64,000 bases of DNA, taken from the NCBI RefSeq assembly GCF_010389155.1, contig NC_057768.1, forward strand, positions 25,677,966 to 25,741,965. The letters run 5' to 3'. Source of the stretch: Erigeron canadensis. Its lineage: Eukaryota; Streptophyta; Magnoliopsida; Asterales; Asteraceae. Positions 1-10,657 of this stretch are shown one piece after another. Position 1 is the first letter of the stretch; the number at the start of each line of letters is the position of its first letter. The position numbers were made by a program, and so were the translations under genes. Under the pieces are notes generated by a model. It did no database searches. It worked only from the letters and a program-made list of their open reading frames with translations, and had not been told where the DNA came from.

Positions 1-79
1 GGTTTTGTTTTTTTTCGGTTCGGACTTTTCGGTTTTTATGGTTTTGTTGGTTTTCGGTTCGGTTTTTGCCCAGCCCTAC
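1..79. mobile_element. Truncated end of a hAT-like MITE
   Basis: The window opens in a run of GGTTTT/CGGTTCGG repeats ending in TTTGCCCAGCCCTA. Read on the minus strand this is TAGGGCTGGGCAAAAACC, which resembles hAT-type terminal inverted repeats. The other end lies outside the window, so no target duplication can be checked. It could be simple low-complexity DNA. Confidence 0.35.
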
Positions 80-623
80 ACTGTAGTTATCGTCCGTCTA
101 ATAAAGTTAGGTTTTTAAAAAAATATGAAAATGTACATTTACGATTTCATATGAAAATAGTATTATTATACTGAATTAATGAATATTAAATGTATTTTTT
201 AATTATTTAAAAAATAAAAATTTCATTAAATGTCTAACAACTAGTATTTTTTTTACTGAAATTTAATCATTTTTTATGAGCCTTTAAGTAAGCCCGAGAT
301 ATTTTTTTTATTTTTAATGGTGAATTTCGCTGGAACCTTCTACCGAGTTTCGATAGCGGGAGATCGTACTAACTGTAAAATTTTCATACATATAGGTAAT
401 CAAGCTAAAAACTATCTAAGAAGGTTGACATTGGAATGAAGTTGGGTGCGTGGTGGCGTGGCACCACCACAAGACACTACCAATGACCGTCCACCACGCT
501 TGGTGGTTTGGGTTTGAGTGGTCAGACCACGCGAACGGAACTTGTGCAGGAGTGAGAATCGAGGCAAGTTAACGGGTCTTTTTTACTTTACAACGGCTTG
601 TTCTTTTTTTATTTTTTATTTTT
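80..623. other. Intergenic, no gene seen
   Basis: AT-rich DNA with no credible ORF. A short GC-richer patch at about 445-545 carries local inverted words (GTGGTGGCGTGGCACCACCAC splits into pairing halves), but there is no recognisable element end. Confidence 0.5.
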
Positions 624-884
624 TTTGTTGATGTGACTAATTTATACCCATTACCCACATCCTTATTGGCCTATTTCTTATGCTTTTTAAGTATATTTTG
701 TATGCATTTATGGTGTTTGTTAGTATTTACAGGCTCTAAACAGGTTACGCGTTCATTTGGTGCAATTACGAAGGGTTATTGGCCTAGAAGTTGATCTGAA
801 TGATTGAGAGTTGATAAAGTTTGGAAGATTGAAGAGTTCAGCAAGCTTGAAGATCGAAAGACAAATCTTGTCACCAAGCTTGTG

Positions 885-1001
885 ACTGCGTCGCAGTGGA
901 GGTAACCATGCCCACTGCGCCGCAGTCCTTATCCACGAAAAAAATGGAAAACACCTCACTGCGCCGCAGTGGGGGTCGCACTAGGCTGACTGCGTCGCAG
1001 T
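885..1001 (+). repeat. Four copies of a 13-bp GC-rich palindrome upstream of the LTR TATA box
   Basis: ACTGCGYCGCAGT occurs at 885-897, 914-926, 958-970 and 989-1001. Each copy is a perfect palindrome around its central base. The array ends about 55 bp before the TATA box of the solo LTR, where U3 enhancers usually lie. A binding-site role is inference. Confidence 0.7.
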
Positions 1002-1055
1002 GGGAACACGGGGTCTGAAGGAATAAGTCAGTTTTTGCATCAGATTTTCAGAGGG

Positions 1056-1064
1056 CTATATAAG
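1056..1064 (+). promoter_or_regulatory. LTR TATA box
   Basis: CTATATAAG lies between the palindrome array and a pyrimidine-rich leader, as expected for the U3/R junction of a plant LTR. Confidence 0.6.
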
Positions 1065-1452
1065 CAAAACCCTAGGTCAAATTTCAGGCATCAAAACTCT
1101 TTCTAGGAGCTGTTCTACAAGGTTTCTTCACCCTCCAATCAAGATAATTTCTTAGGCGGATTCGTTGAAGATTCACGGGCACCCATCTAGATCGTATCTA
1201 CTTACTGTCTTGCAATTTATTTTTCATCAAACGATTGGTACATCATGTTTCTCTTCTATTTTATTTATTATTGTGGATTGATCATGAGTGGCTAAACGTT
1301 TAATCATCCACCTTGATGAAACGAGACGGATAATGTGATTGCAACATTTTTTTAATTCAGAAGAGTTTATTTAATTATCGTTGTTATGTGATCTTGATGA
1401 TGTTAATTCTTTTTATTAATTAATTTTGATATTGGTTGCATACAATTCTTCG

Positions 1453-1743
1453 TTGGTGGTACCAGTTGAATGTGTATGTGATTTTAAAACGGTTACTTGT
1501 CTATAAGCAATTATCACTAGTTCATGGTATGATAGTGAATATTATTTTAAGAAAAGATTAATTTTGTCAACGTGATTGATATCGGTTGGTGGTACCACGT
1601 TATTGTCACATAGGTTTAATTGATAATTTGATAGTCAATAAAACTGATTGTTGGAAGAATTGTCTTTACCTTGGTGGTACCGGCTTGGATAATTTAACTA
1701 GCAGTTAGGTGATTTGGTATTTTGATCACGGTTGGTGGTACCA
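1453..1743 (+). repeat. Four copies of a TTGGTGGTACC motif in the solo LTR
   Basis: TTGGTGGTACC begins at 1453, 1586, 1671 and 1732, each centred on GGTACC, in otherwise AT-rich sequence downstream of the TATA box. The intervening DNA is not repeated, so this is motif reiteration and not a plain tandem repeat. Confidence 0.65.
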
Positions 1744-2117
1744 CGTGAGCACCTTAATCTTGTCACGATTATCTTTAAACTCTAGAGAATTTGTTCTTAA
1801 TTAAATGCAATCACATTTGAAGTCAAGGGAGTCAAGGTGGATGACTTTTAATTATATTGTCTGAAGTTCTTTACAAATTTATTCAATTATTTTGCAAACC
1901 AATTTTATTTTAATTGTCAAGAGGATTTTCGAAGCAACACTCGTTTTCCAAACCATTTCATAAGCAACTAGTCATTTCCAATCCCTGAAAACGACCTCAA
2001 ACTTATCTCTTAACTATATTACAAACGATCGGATCCACTGCCCGTGAGTGCGTAGTAGTGAATTTTTAGGTAGTTTTAGTTTTATAAATTTAAAGCTCGA
2101 TTTTGCACATCATTTGT

Positions 2118-2859
2118 CTTTCCTTTTCTATATATAACACAACACACGTAAATAACTAGCATATTTTACACAAACATTCATCCATACTTCACTCCACTAT
2201 ACTTCAAATTTACACACATGCATTCATCCATATTTCAAATCATGGCAAAAAAACAGGCCAAATATGACCGTTTTTTATGCAAAAATGATGATGCAAAATC
2301 ACATGCTTGATGACATCAGACTCAGATCTGAGGTAAATACTGTGATTCAGAGCGTAACGGACAACAAGACGGTTTACATAGCTAAAATTGAACGATTTCA
2401 AGCTGTAGGCCGAATTCCTAGCGCCGTCGAAGATGAGTATGTTATTTATTTTCGATAGAAGATCGATTGGATGGATCAAATCATTGCCCAGCTTACCACT
2501 GCCTCTTCTACCTTAACAGTCACGCTAGACCACACGGAATACTGACAAGGCAGTGTCGGTGGTGGTCGGCCTAAAGGTTACCAAACTAACCCGGGGGAGG
2601 AGTACGCAACTCAACCTGGTGACGCTGCCCAATCCCCTGAACGCTATCGATACATTCATCGCAGTGATGACGATAGTGACGTGGAGTCGTGGACTCAGAC
2701 TATTCTGAATGTTAGTATTATGTATTTTAGTATTATGTGTTTTATAATTATTATGTATGATTTTTTAGCCTTTATTATGTTTGTCTTAGTCTTGTTTAAC
2801 TATGTTTATGTATGTCTTAGTCTTGTTTAACTATGTATGACGTGGAGTCGTGGACTCAG
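2118..2859. other. Unassigned DNA and filler between the solo LTR and the truncated 5' LTR
   Basis: An ATG at 2242 opens only 22 codons. A second frame (2264-2458) gives 64 residues that I do not recognise. The stretch 2677-2859 looks like filler: TGACGTGGAGTCGTGGACTC occurs at 2677 and 2838, and a 23-bp word beginning GTCTTAGTC occurs at 2783 and 2814. The latter contains TCTTGTTTAACTATGT, which is also found in the adjoining LTR at about 2893. Confidence 0.45.
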
Positions 2860-3416
2860 GCTAAACTTCTCGTTATATCTACCGGTGAATGATTCTTGTT
2901 TAACTATGTTTAGCAAACTTTTTATTCATTTGTATGAACATTAATTATTTGTTGGTGATTTATGCAAGTACTTGAATATTTATCGTAACATAGTCTATTG
3001 CAAGTCAACAACTTAGTCCAACTAGATTATGGATTAAGACAAGTTGAGTGGTAAACATAGGTTGTGCCCAAAATAGTCTATTTCAACTTAACAAATTATG
3101 TCTATATGATTTGGAACAAATACTTCATAGGGTTTGTTAAACTAGTTTATTCAATTATCCAAGAGTCGGGAGGGATGCACCTTTTTATTATTGTCTACAA
3201 CTTTATTTTTATTATTGTTAATTAGCTTTATTAGTATAAGTCTAGTTAATTAATTTCCATTGTCAATTAATTTCGTTTTAATATTATCTTTAAAATCAAT
3301 CGTGACTGTAGAACTTGATTATAACCACAGACGCTCCTCGTGGGAACGATATCCACTTACCCTATCTAGTATAAGGTATTTAGGTTTATTTTTTATAGGT
3401 ACTTCAACGTCGATCA
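2860..3416 (+). repeat. Truncated 5' LTR (R-U5 part only)
   Basis: Matches about 11371-11943 of the 3' LTR from GGCTAAACTTCTCG to the end CGTCGATCA, with one internal gap of roughly 30 bp. The upstream half with promoter and TATA box is missing. The break abuts repeat-built filler, so no left target duplication can be found. Confidence 0.85.
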
Positions 3417-3421
3417 AATTT

Positions 3422-3439
3422 TGGCGTCGCTGCCGGGGA
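3422..3439 (+). other. Primer binding site
   Basis: TGGCGTCGCTGCCGGGGA begins 5 bp after the LTR end. It resembles the site used by Athila-type elements, complementary to the 3' end of plant tRNA-Asp, with a few substitutions. Confidence 0.8.
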
Positions 3440-3590
3440 GCTAATGCGCTTGTAGTTCAAGTTTTTCTTTTTGTTTATTTAGTTATTTTTCTTTACTCTC
3501 AAAATTCGAAAAAAAAATAAAAATTATAAAACCATAAAAAAAATACAAAAAGATTTTTCATTTTTTATTTTAGTTTGTTTTCTGCATTTA

Positions 3591-4720
3591 TTGTTTTTTT
3601 GTTCTATTTTACACGTTTGTTTTTGTTTTTGTTGGTTTTCAGTTATTTTTAATGCATGCATACAAGGAAATCCGGAAAGGACTTCACCATTGTTACACGA
3701 TCCTAAGATTGAAAAGTCAGCTAGAGCAAACAGGAAAGCAGCAAAAGCATCAAGTAGTGATACCGTTGAGGATCAACTAGTTGCAAAGGAGTCATTGTTT
3801 GATTTAGAGGAGCCAGAAGTTTCATCATCTGACGAAGAAATGGGAGATCAAGAAGCACGTGGAGTAGATTCATATTAACGTCCAAGATAATACACAGATG
3901 CATCACTGATTGCTTATCCAGCTGCTAATGCTAAGAACAACACCCGGAGGTTTGAAGCTCGACCTCAATTGATTAGCATTCTACCTACCTTTCGAGGAAC
4001 TGCATCGGAGGAACCATATGAGCATCTTACAGGGTTCATGGAGATATGTGCTACTTATCAGGTGACCGGCTTCACTGAGGATGAGGTAAGGTTACGTCTT
4101 TTTCCTTATTCACTTAAAGATAAAGCTAAAAGTTGGTTTTTGGCATTGAGGGGTGGGAGCAGTAGTACTTGGGCAGAAATGAAAAAACAATTTCGTGAGG
4201 AATTTTATCCAATAAGTAAAACTTCTGATGTTAGAAATCAAATAAAATCTTTTACGCAACTGCCTAATGAACTTTTTCATGAAGTTTTTGAACGTTTTAA
4301 GGAATTGTTAAGGTCATTTCCTCATCATGAAGTGCCAATGTGGGAGCTTGTCAAAAAATTTTATAATGGTCTTGATTCAGCAAACAGACAGCTTCTACTC
4401 GCTCTAGCGAGGAGGAATGGACATTTTTCGAGAAACTAAGTAAGGGTTCCAAAACCCAAGCTTCAGTTGATCGTCGATCACCTAGCACTGCCCCATTACA
4501 TGTTGTCTGTAATTCAGGAAATTTTGATAATAGTATTCGAGCTGATATGAATGCACTTAATAAGAAACTTGATCTTTTACTCCAAAATTCCGGGAGTGGT
4601 AGTGCTAATGTTTTGCAGGTACAAGATGTGTGTGCGTCATGTGGAGATCCGGATCACTTTGCTAACTCATGTCCCATATCGATGCCACCCATTACAGAAG
4701 AGCAGGTCAATGAAGTGTAG
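3591..4720 (+). pseudogene. gag, broken
   Basis: This is the capsid/nucleocapsid gene of the retroelement. An acidic N-terminal part (3591-3878) and the capsid domain (3969-4439, with FPYSLKDKAKSWF and the QFREEFYP helix) share one frame but are separated by in-frame stops at 3876 and 3888. After 4439 the frame changes. The nucleocapsid zinc knuckle (CASCGDPDHFANSC, pattern CX2CX4HX4C) lies at 4631-4672 in another frame. The fragments are typical plant Ty3/gypsy gag, but the gene cannot be translated as a unit. Confidence 0.85.
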
Positions 4721-4997
4721 CGTAGGAGATATGATCCATATTCCAACACTTACAATCCAGGTTGGAGGGATCATCCAAATTTTAGATGGAATGGTGATAA
4801 TGCACTGAACTTCCAAAATCCCAACCAAACAACTCAACAATTCAACCAACCACCAAAAACCGTTTCAACCAAAGCCTCAACAAACTTACCAGAATCAGGG
4901 CAACTTTCAGAGGCAATCTCAGAGTTATGGACAACAACAATACCCAAACCAACAGCGCCCATATCATAACCAAGGTCAAGGGTCATTTCAGGGACAA

Positions 4998-5420
4998 ATG
5001 AACCAATTTGATAACCGATTATCTAGCTTGGAATCAAAAATGGACATGCTTTTGGAAAAGATGGAAAAGGCTGATGGAAGCAATAAGCAGCAAACCGAGG
5101 CAAACTCCAAGTCTATTTTTGCTTTAGAAAGACAAGTGGGTCAAATGGCCGAGCAATTAGTAAGGAGAGAAAATGGGAGGCTTCCAAGCTACACAGACTT
5201 AAACCCAGCTCATAAGCCTCATGGTCAAGGACATGTGAACATGATCAGTTCACTTCGAAGCGGTAAGGTGTTTGACAATAAGTTTGAACTTCCGGACAAG
5301 ACCAGAGAGCGTCGCTCACTAGAAGCCAGCGCCGCTCCCCTGCCACCTAAAGCCAGGGAACTCCGCTCACCAGAAGCCAACGTCGCTTCCCTACCACCTG
5401 AAGCCAGGGAGCGCCGCTGA
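4998..5420 (+). pseudogene. gag C-terminal / linker region with coiled coil and 17-aa repeats
   Basis: A 140-residue open stretch starts with a heptad-like coiled coil (about residues 2-55, containing LSSLESKMDMLLEKMEKA). This resembles the segment between zinc knuckle and protease in Athila-type polyproteins. It ends in proline/alanine-rich 17-residue repeats encoded by a 51-bp tandem repeat. The TGA at 5418 is a point change inside the third repeat. Confidence 0.7.
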
Positions 5421-5510
5421 CCAGAAGCCAGTGTCGCTCCTCTCCCAACTGAAGCAGAGAGCGCCGCTCACCAGAGGCCAGCGCCGCTCAGAGCACCAGA
5501 GCCAGACATA
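5307..5510 (+). repeat. 51-bp coding minisatellite in gag-pol linker
   Basis: Units begin at 5307, 5358, 5409 and 5459. The first two are exactly 51 bp, the third 50 bp, the fourth partial. Each contains GCCGCT-type words. The 1-bp loss in unit three shifts the frame of everything downstream. Confidence 0.8.
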
Positions 5511-5567
5511 TTTGAAAACAGGTTCGAGCGAGGTAAGTTTTCGTTTTCTAGTGATTTTAGTGAAGAC

Positions 5568-6770
5568 TTGGGAAATGATGACAAGTTTTTATTTAAACGT
5601 GGGGAGGGTAATGAAACTAATGAAGAACTTTTAAAACCTCCAACAAAACCCAAAGTTGCGGAGAATGAGGTGGATGCTAACACTACACCATTTCCTTCAG
5701 CTTTGGAGCCACCGTTTTCTTCATCGTATGGAAATAAAGGACCAAAATCTGATGATATGTGGGAAACTTTTAAACAAGTGAAAATTAATCTCCCACTCAT
5801 TGATGCAATTAAGCAAATTCCAGCTTATGCCAAATTTTTGAAAGATCTTTGCACCCAAAAGAGAAAACTGAAGTCATCATTACCCAAAAAGGTGGAATTA
5901 ACCGAACAAGTTAGTGCTGTTTTATCTGGCTCATTTCCACCTAAGCTCAAGGATCACGGGACGCCTTTAAATTCAATAACTGTTGGTAATATTTATATCA
6001 AAAAGGTGTTGTTGGATCTTAGGGCAAGCATTAATATACTTCCATCGAGCCTGGTCGATCAGTATGAGTTAGGTACTTTAAAGCAAACTGATCTTATAAC
6101 TCAACTTGTCGATCGAAGAACAAAGACTCCCCGAGGTATGTTAGAAAATGTGATTGTGAAAGTGGAGGACTTTTATTACCCTGTTGATTTTATTGTTATG
6201 GATATTGAACCATCTTACAGGGACATACAACCGACAATCATTTTAGGTCGTCCATTCTTGGCTACAATTAGTGCACGCATTGATTGTAGAACAGGAGCCA
6301 TGGACATCTCTTTTGGTAATAAGAAGCTAAGAATCAACATCTTTAACTCATTGTCTGCTTCTATTACTAATGATTGTTATGTTATTGATGCAATTAATGA
6401 ACAGGTCCAAAAGCCTGCAACTCGCATGCTTAAGGACGATGTTTTTGAGTGTTTTTATGCAGATGATGAGGATTTGCTAGAGGTGGAGGAGGTGAATGTT
6501 ATTGAGAAAGCGGTTGCTAGCACATTGGACTCAAAGATGCCATCGTGGTCATACAAATTTGATCCATTACCTCATAGAATCGACACAGCCACTAAGCCAT
6601 CATTTGAGACACCTCATACTCTTGAACTGAAACCATTACCTTCTCATTTGAAATATGTTTTTCTTGGTCCTAACAAAAGCTTACCTGTTATTATTGCTTC
6701 TAATCTTTCAGGACCACCTGAGGAGGCGTTAATGGAAGTGGTTGGTAAGTACAAGGCTGCTATAGGATAG
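5568..6770 (+). pseudogene. Aspartic protease region, catalytic motif damaged
   Basis: A 400-residue open frame holds the retropepsin domain. The active-site stretch usually read as DLGAS in this family is VLLDLRASINILP here (Asp at residue 150), so the glycine after the catalytic Asp is arginine. The flap and ILGRPFLAT region at about residues 225-235 are intact. The frame ends at TAG (6768), where the sequence continues with reverse transcriptase linker residues, consistent with a Trp-to-stop change. Confidence 0.85.
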
Positions 6771-7664
6771 ACCATAGCTGATTTGAAGGGGATAAGCCCT
6801 TCAGTGTGTATGCATCGGATTGTTACTTATCCAGATATCAAGCCATTTCACGATGCTCAAAGGAGACTAATCCTAATATGCGAGATGTGGTGAAATAGGA
6901 AGTACTAAAATGGCTGGATGCAGGTATTATCTTTCCTATTTCGGACAGTCAATGGGTCAGCCCGACTCAGACTATTCCGAAGAAATCTAGCATTACCATT
7001 GTTGATGGAAGATGGAAAGCATATTACTACCCGACCTGTCACAGGATGAAGGGTTTGTATAGATTATAGAAAATTGAATTTAGCTACTTCTAAAGACCAT
7101 TTTCCATTACCTTTTATAGACCAAATAATAGAGAAACTAGCTGGCCAAAAATTTTACTGCTTTTTGGATGGGTATTCAGGGTACAATCAAATACCCATTC
7201 ATCCTAATTATCAGGCCAAGACCACCTTTACTTGTCCATATGGCACCTACGCCTTTCGAAGGATGCCATTTGGTTTATGCAACGCACCTGCTACTTTTCA
7301 GTGTTGTATGATGAGTATTTTTTCTGACATGCTGGGTGATTCTTTAGAAATTTTCATGGATGATTTTTCTATATTTGGTCAATCTTTTGAATCATGTCTC
7401 AAGTAGTTAGAAAATGTTTTTAAAATATGTACCGAGACAAACCTTGTTTTAAGTTGGGAGAAAAGTCATTTTATGGTTAGGGAAGGGGTTGTATTAGGCC
7501 ACGTTGTTTCTGAACATGGGTTTGAGGTAGATCGTGCTAAAGTCCAAGTCATTTCCACCCTCCCACCACCAACCAATGTTAAGAGTGTTCGTTCATTTTT
7601 AAGACATGCAGGTTTTTCTAGGCGATTCATTAAGGACTTTAACCATTGTGTAATTTGCTATTAA
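6771..7664 (+). pseudogene. Reverse transcriptase, broken
   Basis: Family motifs are spread over several frames: WLDAGIIFPISDSQWVSP near 6912, then an open piece 7074-7406 with FYCFLDGYSGYNQI, GTYAFRRMPFGLCNAPATFQ and the catalytic box FMDDFS (Asp-Asp at residues 96-97). A stop at 7404 interrupts the palm. The thumb/connection part, with GHVVSEHGFEVD, follows at 7473-7664. Confidence 0.88.
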
Positions 7665-7743
7665 AAGATATACCATTTGTTTTTGATAAATCTTGTCTTA
7701 AGGCCTATAACTTGTTGAAGCAAAACTTACTGAGGCCCCAATT

Positions 7744-8166
7744 TTGCAATCACCGAACTGGTCAAAACCTTTTAAATTTATGTGTGATGCAAGTGATTAT
7801 GCAGCGGGGGTGGTTTTGGGACAACGGGTTGATAAGAAGCCCGTTGTGATTTATTATGCAAGTAAAACTTTTTCTGATGCTCAATTAAATTATACAACTA
7901 CTGAGAAAGAGTTACTTGCGGTTGTCTTTGCTTTGGATAAATTCCGGTCTTATACTTGGGGGTCCAAAGTCATTGTCTTTTCTGACCATAGTGCTTTGAA
8001 ACACTTATTAGCAAAGAAAGATGCAAAACTCAGACTTATTCGGTGGATTCTTTTGTTACAGGAATTTAACCTAGAGAACCGTGATAAAAAAGGTTGTGAA
8101 AATGTTGTTGCAGATCATCTGTCTAGGATTCCTCCACCACCATTTGACCCCACCAAATTGATCTAA
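7744..8166 (+). pseudogene. RNase H domain, open but detached
   Basis: A 140-residue stretch carries the four acidic positions of gypsy RNase [25 protein letters not shown] and VADHLSR. The domain looks intact, but the frame joining it to reverse transcriptase is lost (7646-7849 is read in a different frame). Confidence 0.88.
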
Positions 8167-9514
8167 GAAAACTTTCCGGATGAAAGTCTGTTTAATGTTT
8201 CTAATTTTCCTTGGTTTGCTCACATTGTTAATTATCTGGTTACGCAGAGATTGCCAGAGCATTGGACCAAGTAGAAAAAGGATTACTTTTTCTCTTAGCT
8301 GAAGTACTATATATGGGACAATCCGGAGCTTTACAAGATATGTCCACACCAGGTAATTCGTAGATGTGTGCCCGATCATGAGCACAATGATATTCTTGTA
8401 CATTGTCATTCTTATGCATGTGGTGGTCATTTTAGTGCAAGAAAAATAGGACATAAGGTACTTGAATGTGGCTTCTTTTGGCCAACTATTTTTAGTAATG
8501 CCCATTAATTTGTTAAAGCTTGTGTTAGGTGTCAAAAGGTAGGTGGGATATCTAGGAGGGACATGATGCCCATGAACCCTATACTTGTTTGTGATATTTT
8601 TGATGTGTGGGGCATGACTTTATGGGTCCCTTTCCTACTTCCTTTGGCCGGGTTTGAATATATTTTAGTGGCTGTTGACTATGTTTCGAAATGGGTAGAG
8701 GCTGAAGCCACTAGGACCAATGATCATTGTAGTGCTTAAGTTTGTCAAGAAAAATATTTTTGCTAGACATGGAATTCCCAAAGCTATTATTAGTGATGGT
8801 GGATCTCATTTTAAGAACTTTAAATTTGGAAAATTACTTAAGCACTATGGTGTGAATCACAGAATCGCTACACCCTATCATCTACAAACAACTGGACAAG
8901 TTGAAGTATCAAATAGGGAAATTAAACGAATTTTGGAAAAAACTGTTCGACCCGACCGCAGGGATTGGTCACAACGATTGAATGATGCTTTATGGGCATA
9001 TCGAACAGCCTTTAAAACCCCTATTGGCATGTCACCTTATCGACTTGTTTATGGAAAAGCGTGTCACTTACCTGTTGAACTTGAGCATCGTACAGAATGG
9101 GCTATTAAACAGGTAAATATGGACTTGGATGAAGCTGGTGTAGCGAGGAATTTGCAACTATCAGAGTTGGAGGAGATGAGACAAGAAGCTTATGAAAGCT
9201 CCAAGATTTACAAGGATAAAACCAAGGCTTTTCATGACCGACATATAGTAAGAAAGTCGTTTCAGGTAGGTCAAACGGTATGGTTATTTAATTATCGTCT
9301 TAAGTTGTTTGCAGGTAAGCTCAAAAGCAAATGGATGGCACCGTTTGTTGTCACCAAAGTTACACCTCATGGTGCGGTGGAAATCAAGAATTTGGATGAT
9401 GGCGAGCCATTTATGGTTAATGGCCAACGATTGAAGTTGTGTTACGAGTTGGAGAAAGGTGCAGCCATGACTATGGAGGTGGTACACTTTGTGCCATCCC
9501 AAACTTTCAATTAA
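8167..9514 (+). pseudogene. Integrase, broken
   Basis: The zinc-binding N-domain is readable (HCHSYACGGHF near 8402, CVRCQK near 8521) but holds a stop at 8506. The first catalytic Asp region is lost to a 1-bp deletion near 8613: VWGMTLWVPF stands where the family has a GIDFMGPF-like motif. A 264-residue open piece (8720-9514) keeps the second Asp (ISDGGSHF), the catalytic Glu ([12 protein letters not shown]) and a basic C-terminal domain ending GQRLKLCYE. Confidence 0.88.
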
Positions 9515-10657
9515 GCTCCAACCAGGTATCGTCAGGTTAATGACGTTAAACTAAGTGCTAAATGGGAGGCAACTCATTATTTTAGTTTGTTTCGAGTCTT
9601 TTTACTTTTATTTTTAGAGTCATGTCTTAAATAATTTGTTCATCGTGTGACAACCAACTTTGACCATTTCTTTGAAAAGCTCAAAGTTGGGGAGGGGTTT
9701 GAGTCGATTTAGCTATATGTTGATATTTTTGAGCATTGAGGGCATTGTTTATTTGATAAGCCATTATTAGATATTTGAGCTCAAACGGATAAGGTGACGT
9801 GAAGTTATTGAAGCTAGCATGCGAGATGAATGAGAAAGACCAAAACAACTTTAGGAAGAATGAAGTGAAGTTTTGGGTTAAAGTTCGGGAGGTTTATTTA
9901 GGAACATCTGGAGCTGAAACAAGGAAACACGAACAAAGCGGGACAGCCAGCGCCGCTGTAACACCATCCAGCGCCGCTGGCACCTTCAGGAGAGTTCCCA
10001 CCGCCGTTGGGTACATCACCAGCGCCGTTGGGTTCAAAGAACTATTAACGAGTAAAATCTAAATGCATCAAGTTATGTCGTTCTGCGCGTGGGGAACCAC
10101 CGACCTGTCACCGCTGTCTTGATGTGAACTTTTAATTGAGTTATGTCGCTTTGTGCGTGGGAAACCACCGACCTGTCTCCGCTGTCTCAACTATGAAAGA
10201 TGATAATATTATATGACTGCTTTAGTATGTAGTTAGCAAGCATGATTGTAGTGTAGAAGTATATCTAAATAGTTACTCACAAGTACACACACATTGAAAT
10301 ATGAATGCCCTGCTAATAGCTAGTAGTTTTGATTGCTATACAAACCTTTATATTAAGTGCTTAACTAGTCAGCAGAAAGTAGTAAGATTGAACTGTAAGA
10401 CATGTGGAAGTATAGAACTGTTAACACAATTAAAAAGTTAGCTTTTAGTTTTTATTGACCAATTATCTTGCCTTTAGCTATAGCTTACCGATTTTGTCTT
10501 AAGCTTTCTCAAAAACAAATTGCATGACTAGCCTTTGAATGTTTTGAAAAGTAGAAAAGTTTTGTCACTTAAGTTGTCCGCTCATTATTTTAATGGTAGT
10601 ATTTTTCTTTTAGACAATTTGCTTGAGGACTAGCAAAAGCTTAAGTGTGGGGGTATT
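9515..10657 (+). other. Retroelement 3' untranslated region
   Basis: A long non-coding tract before the 3' LTR, as in Athila-type elements. A GC-rich cluster at 9949-10030 has CAGCGCCGCTG-like words. An imperfect tandem pair at 10072-10119 and 10140-10187 (period 68 bp) carries ACCACCGACCTGTC. The short open frame at 9799-10062 has no recognisable domain and I do not call it a gene. Confidence 0.6.
10643..10657 (+). other. Polypurine tract
   Basis: AAGTGTGGGGGTATT lies directly before the 3' LTR start TGATGAGCG, the usual plus-strand priming site in this element group. Confidence 0.75.

Larger units (their letters stand above)
624..2117. mobile_element. Solo LTR of a Ty3/gypsy-like element with 5-bp TSD
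   Basis: The LTR runs 629-2112 (1484 bp). It starts TGATGTGAC and ends GCACATCA, so its ends form the inverted repeat TGATGTG/CACATCA. It is flanked by a perfect direct repeat TTTGT at 624-628 and 2113-2117, the signature of a complete insertion. There is no primer site, internal region or second LTR, so this is what LTR-LTR recombination leaves behind. A TATA-like CTATATAAG sits at 1056-1064. The last 160 bp resemble the U5 end of Athila-type LTRs. Orientation is plus, judged from the TATA box. Confidence 0.85.

Noticed and set aside
2240..2479. Gene between solo LTR and truncated LTR
   Set aside because: Frames on both strands overlap, neither is recognised, and the plus frame from the best-placed ATG stops after 22 codons.
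8071..8535. 154-codon minus-strand frame
   Set aside because: Lies antisense to the RNase H and integrase regions, whose motifs explain the plus strand.
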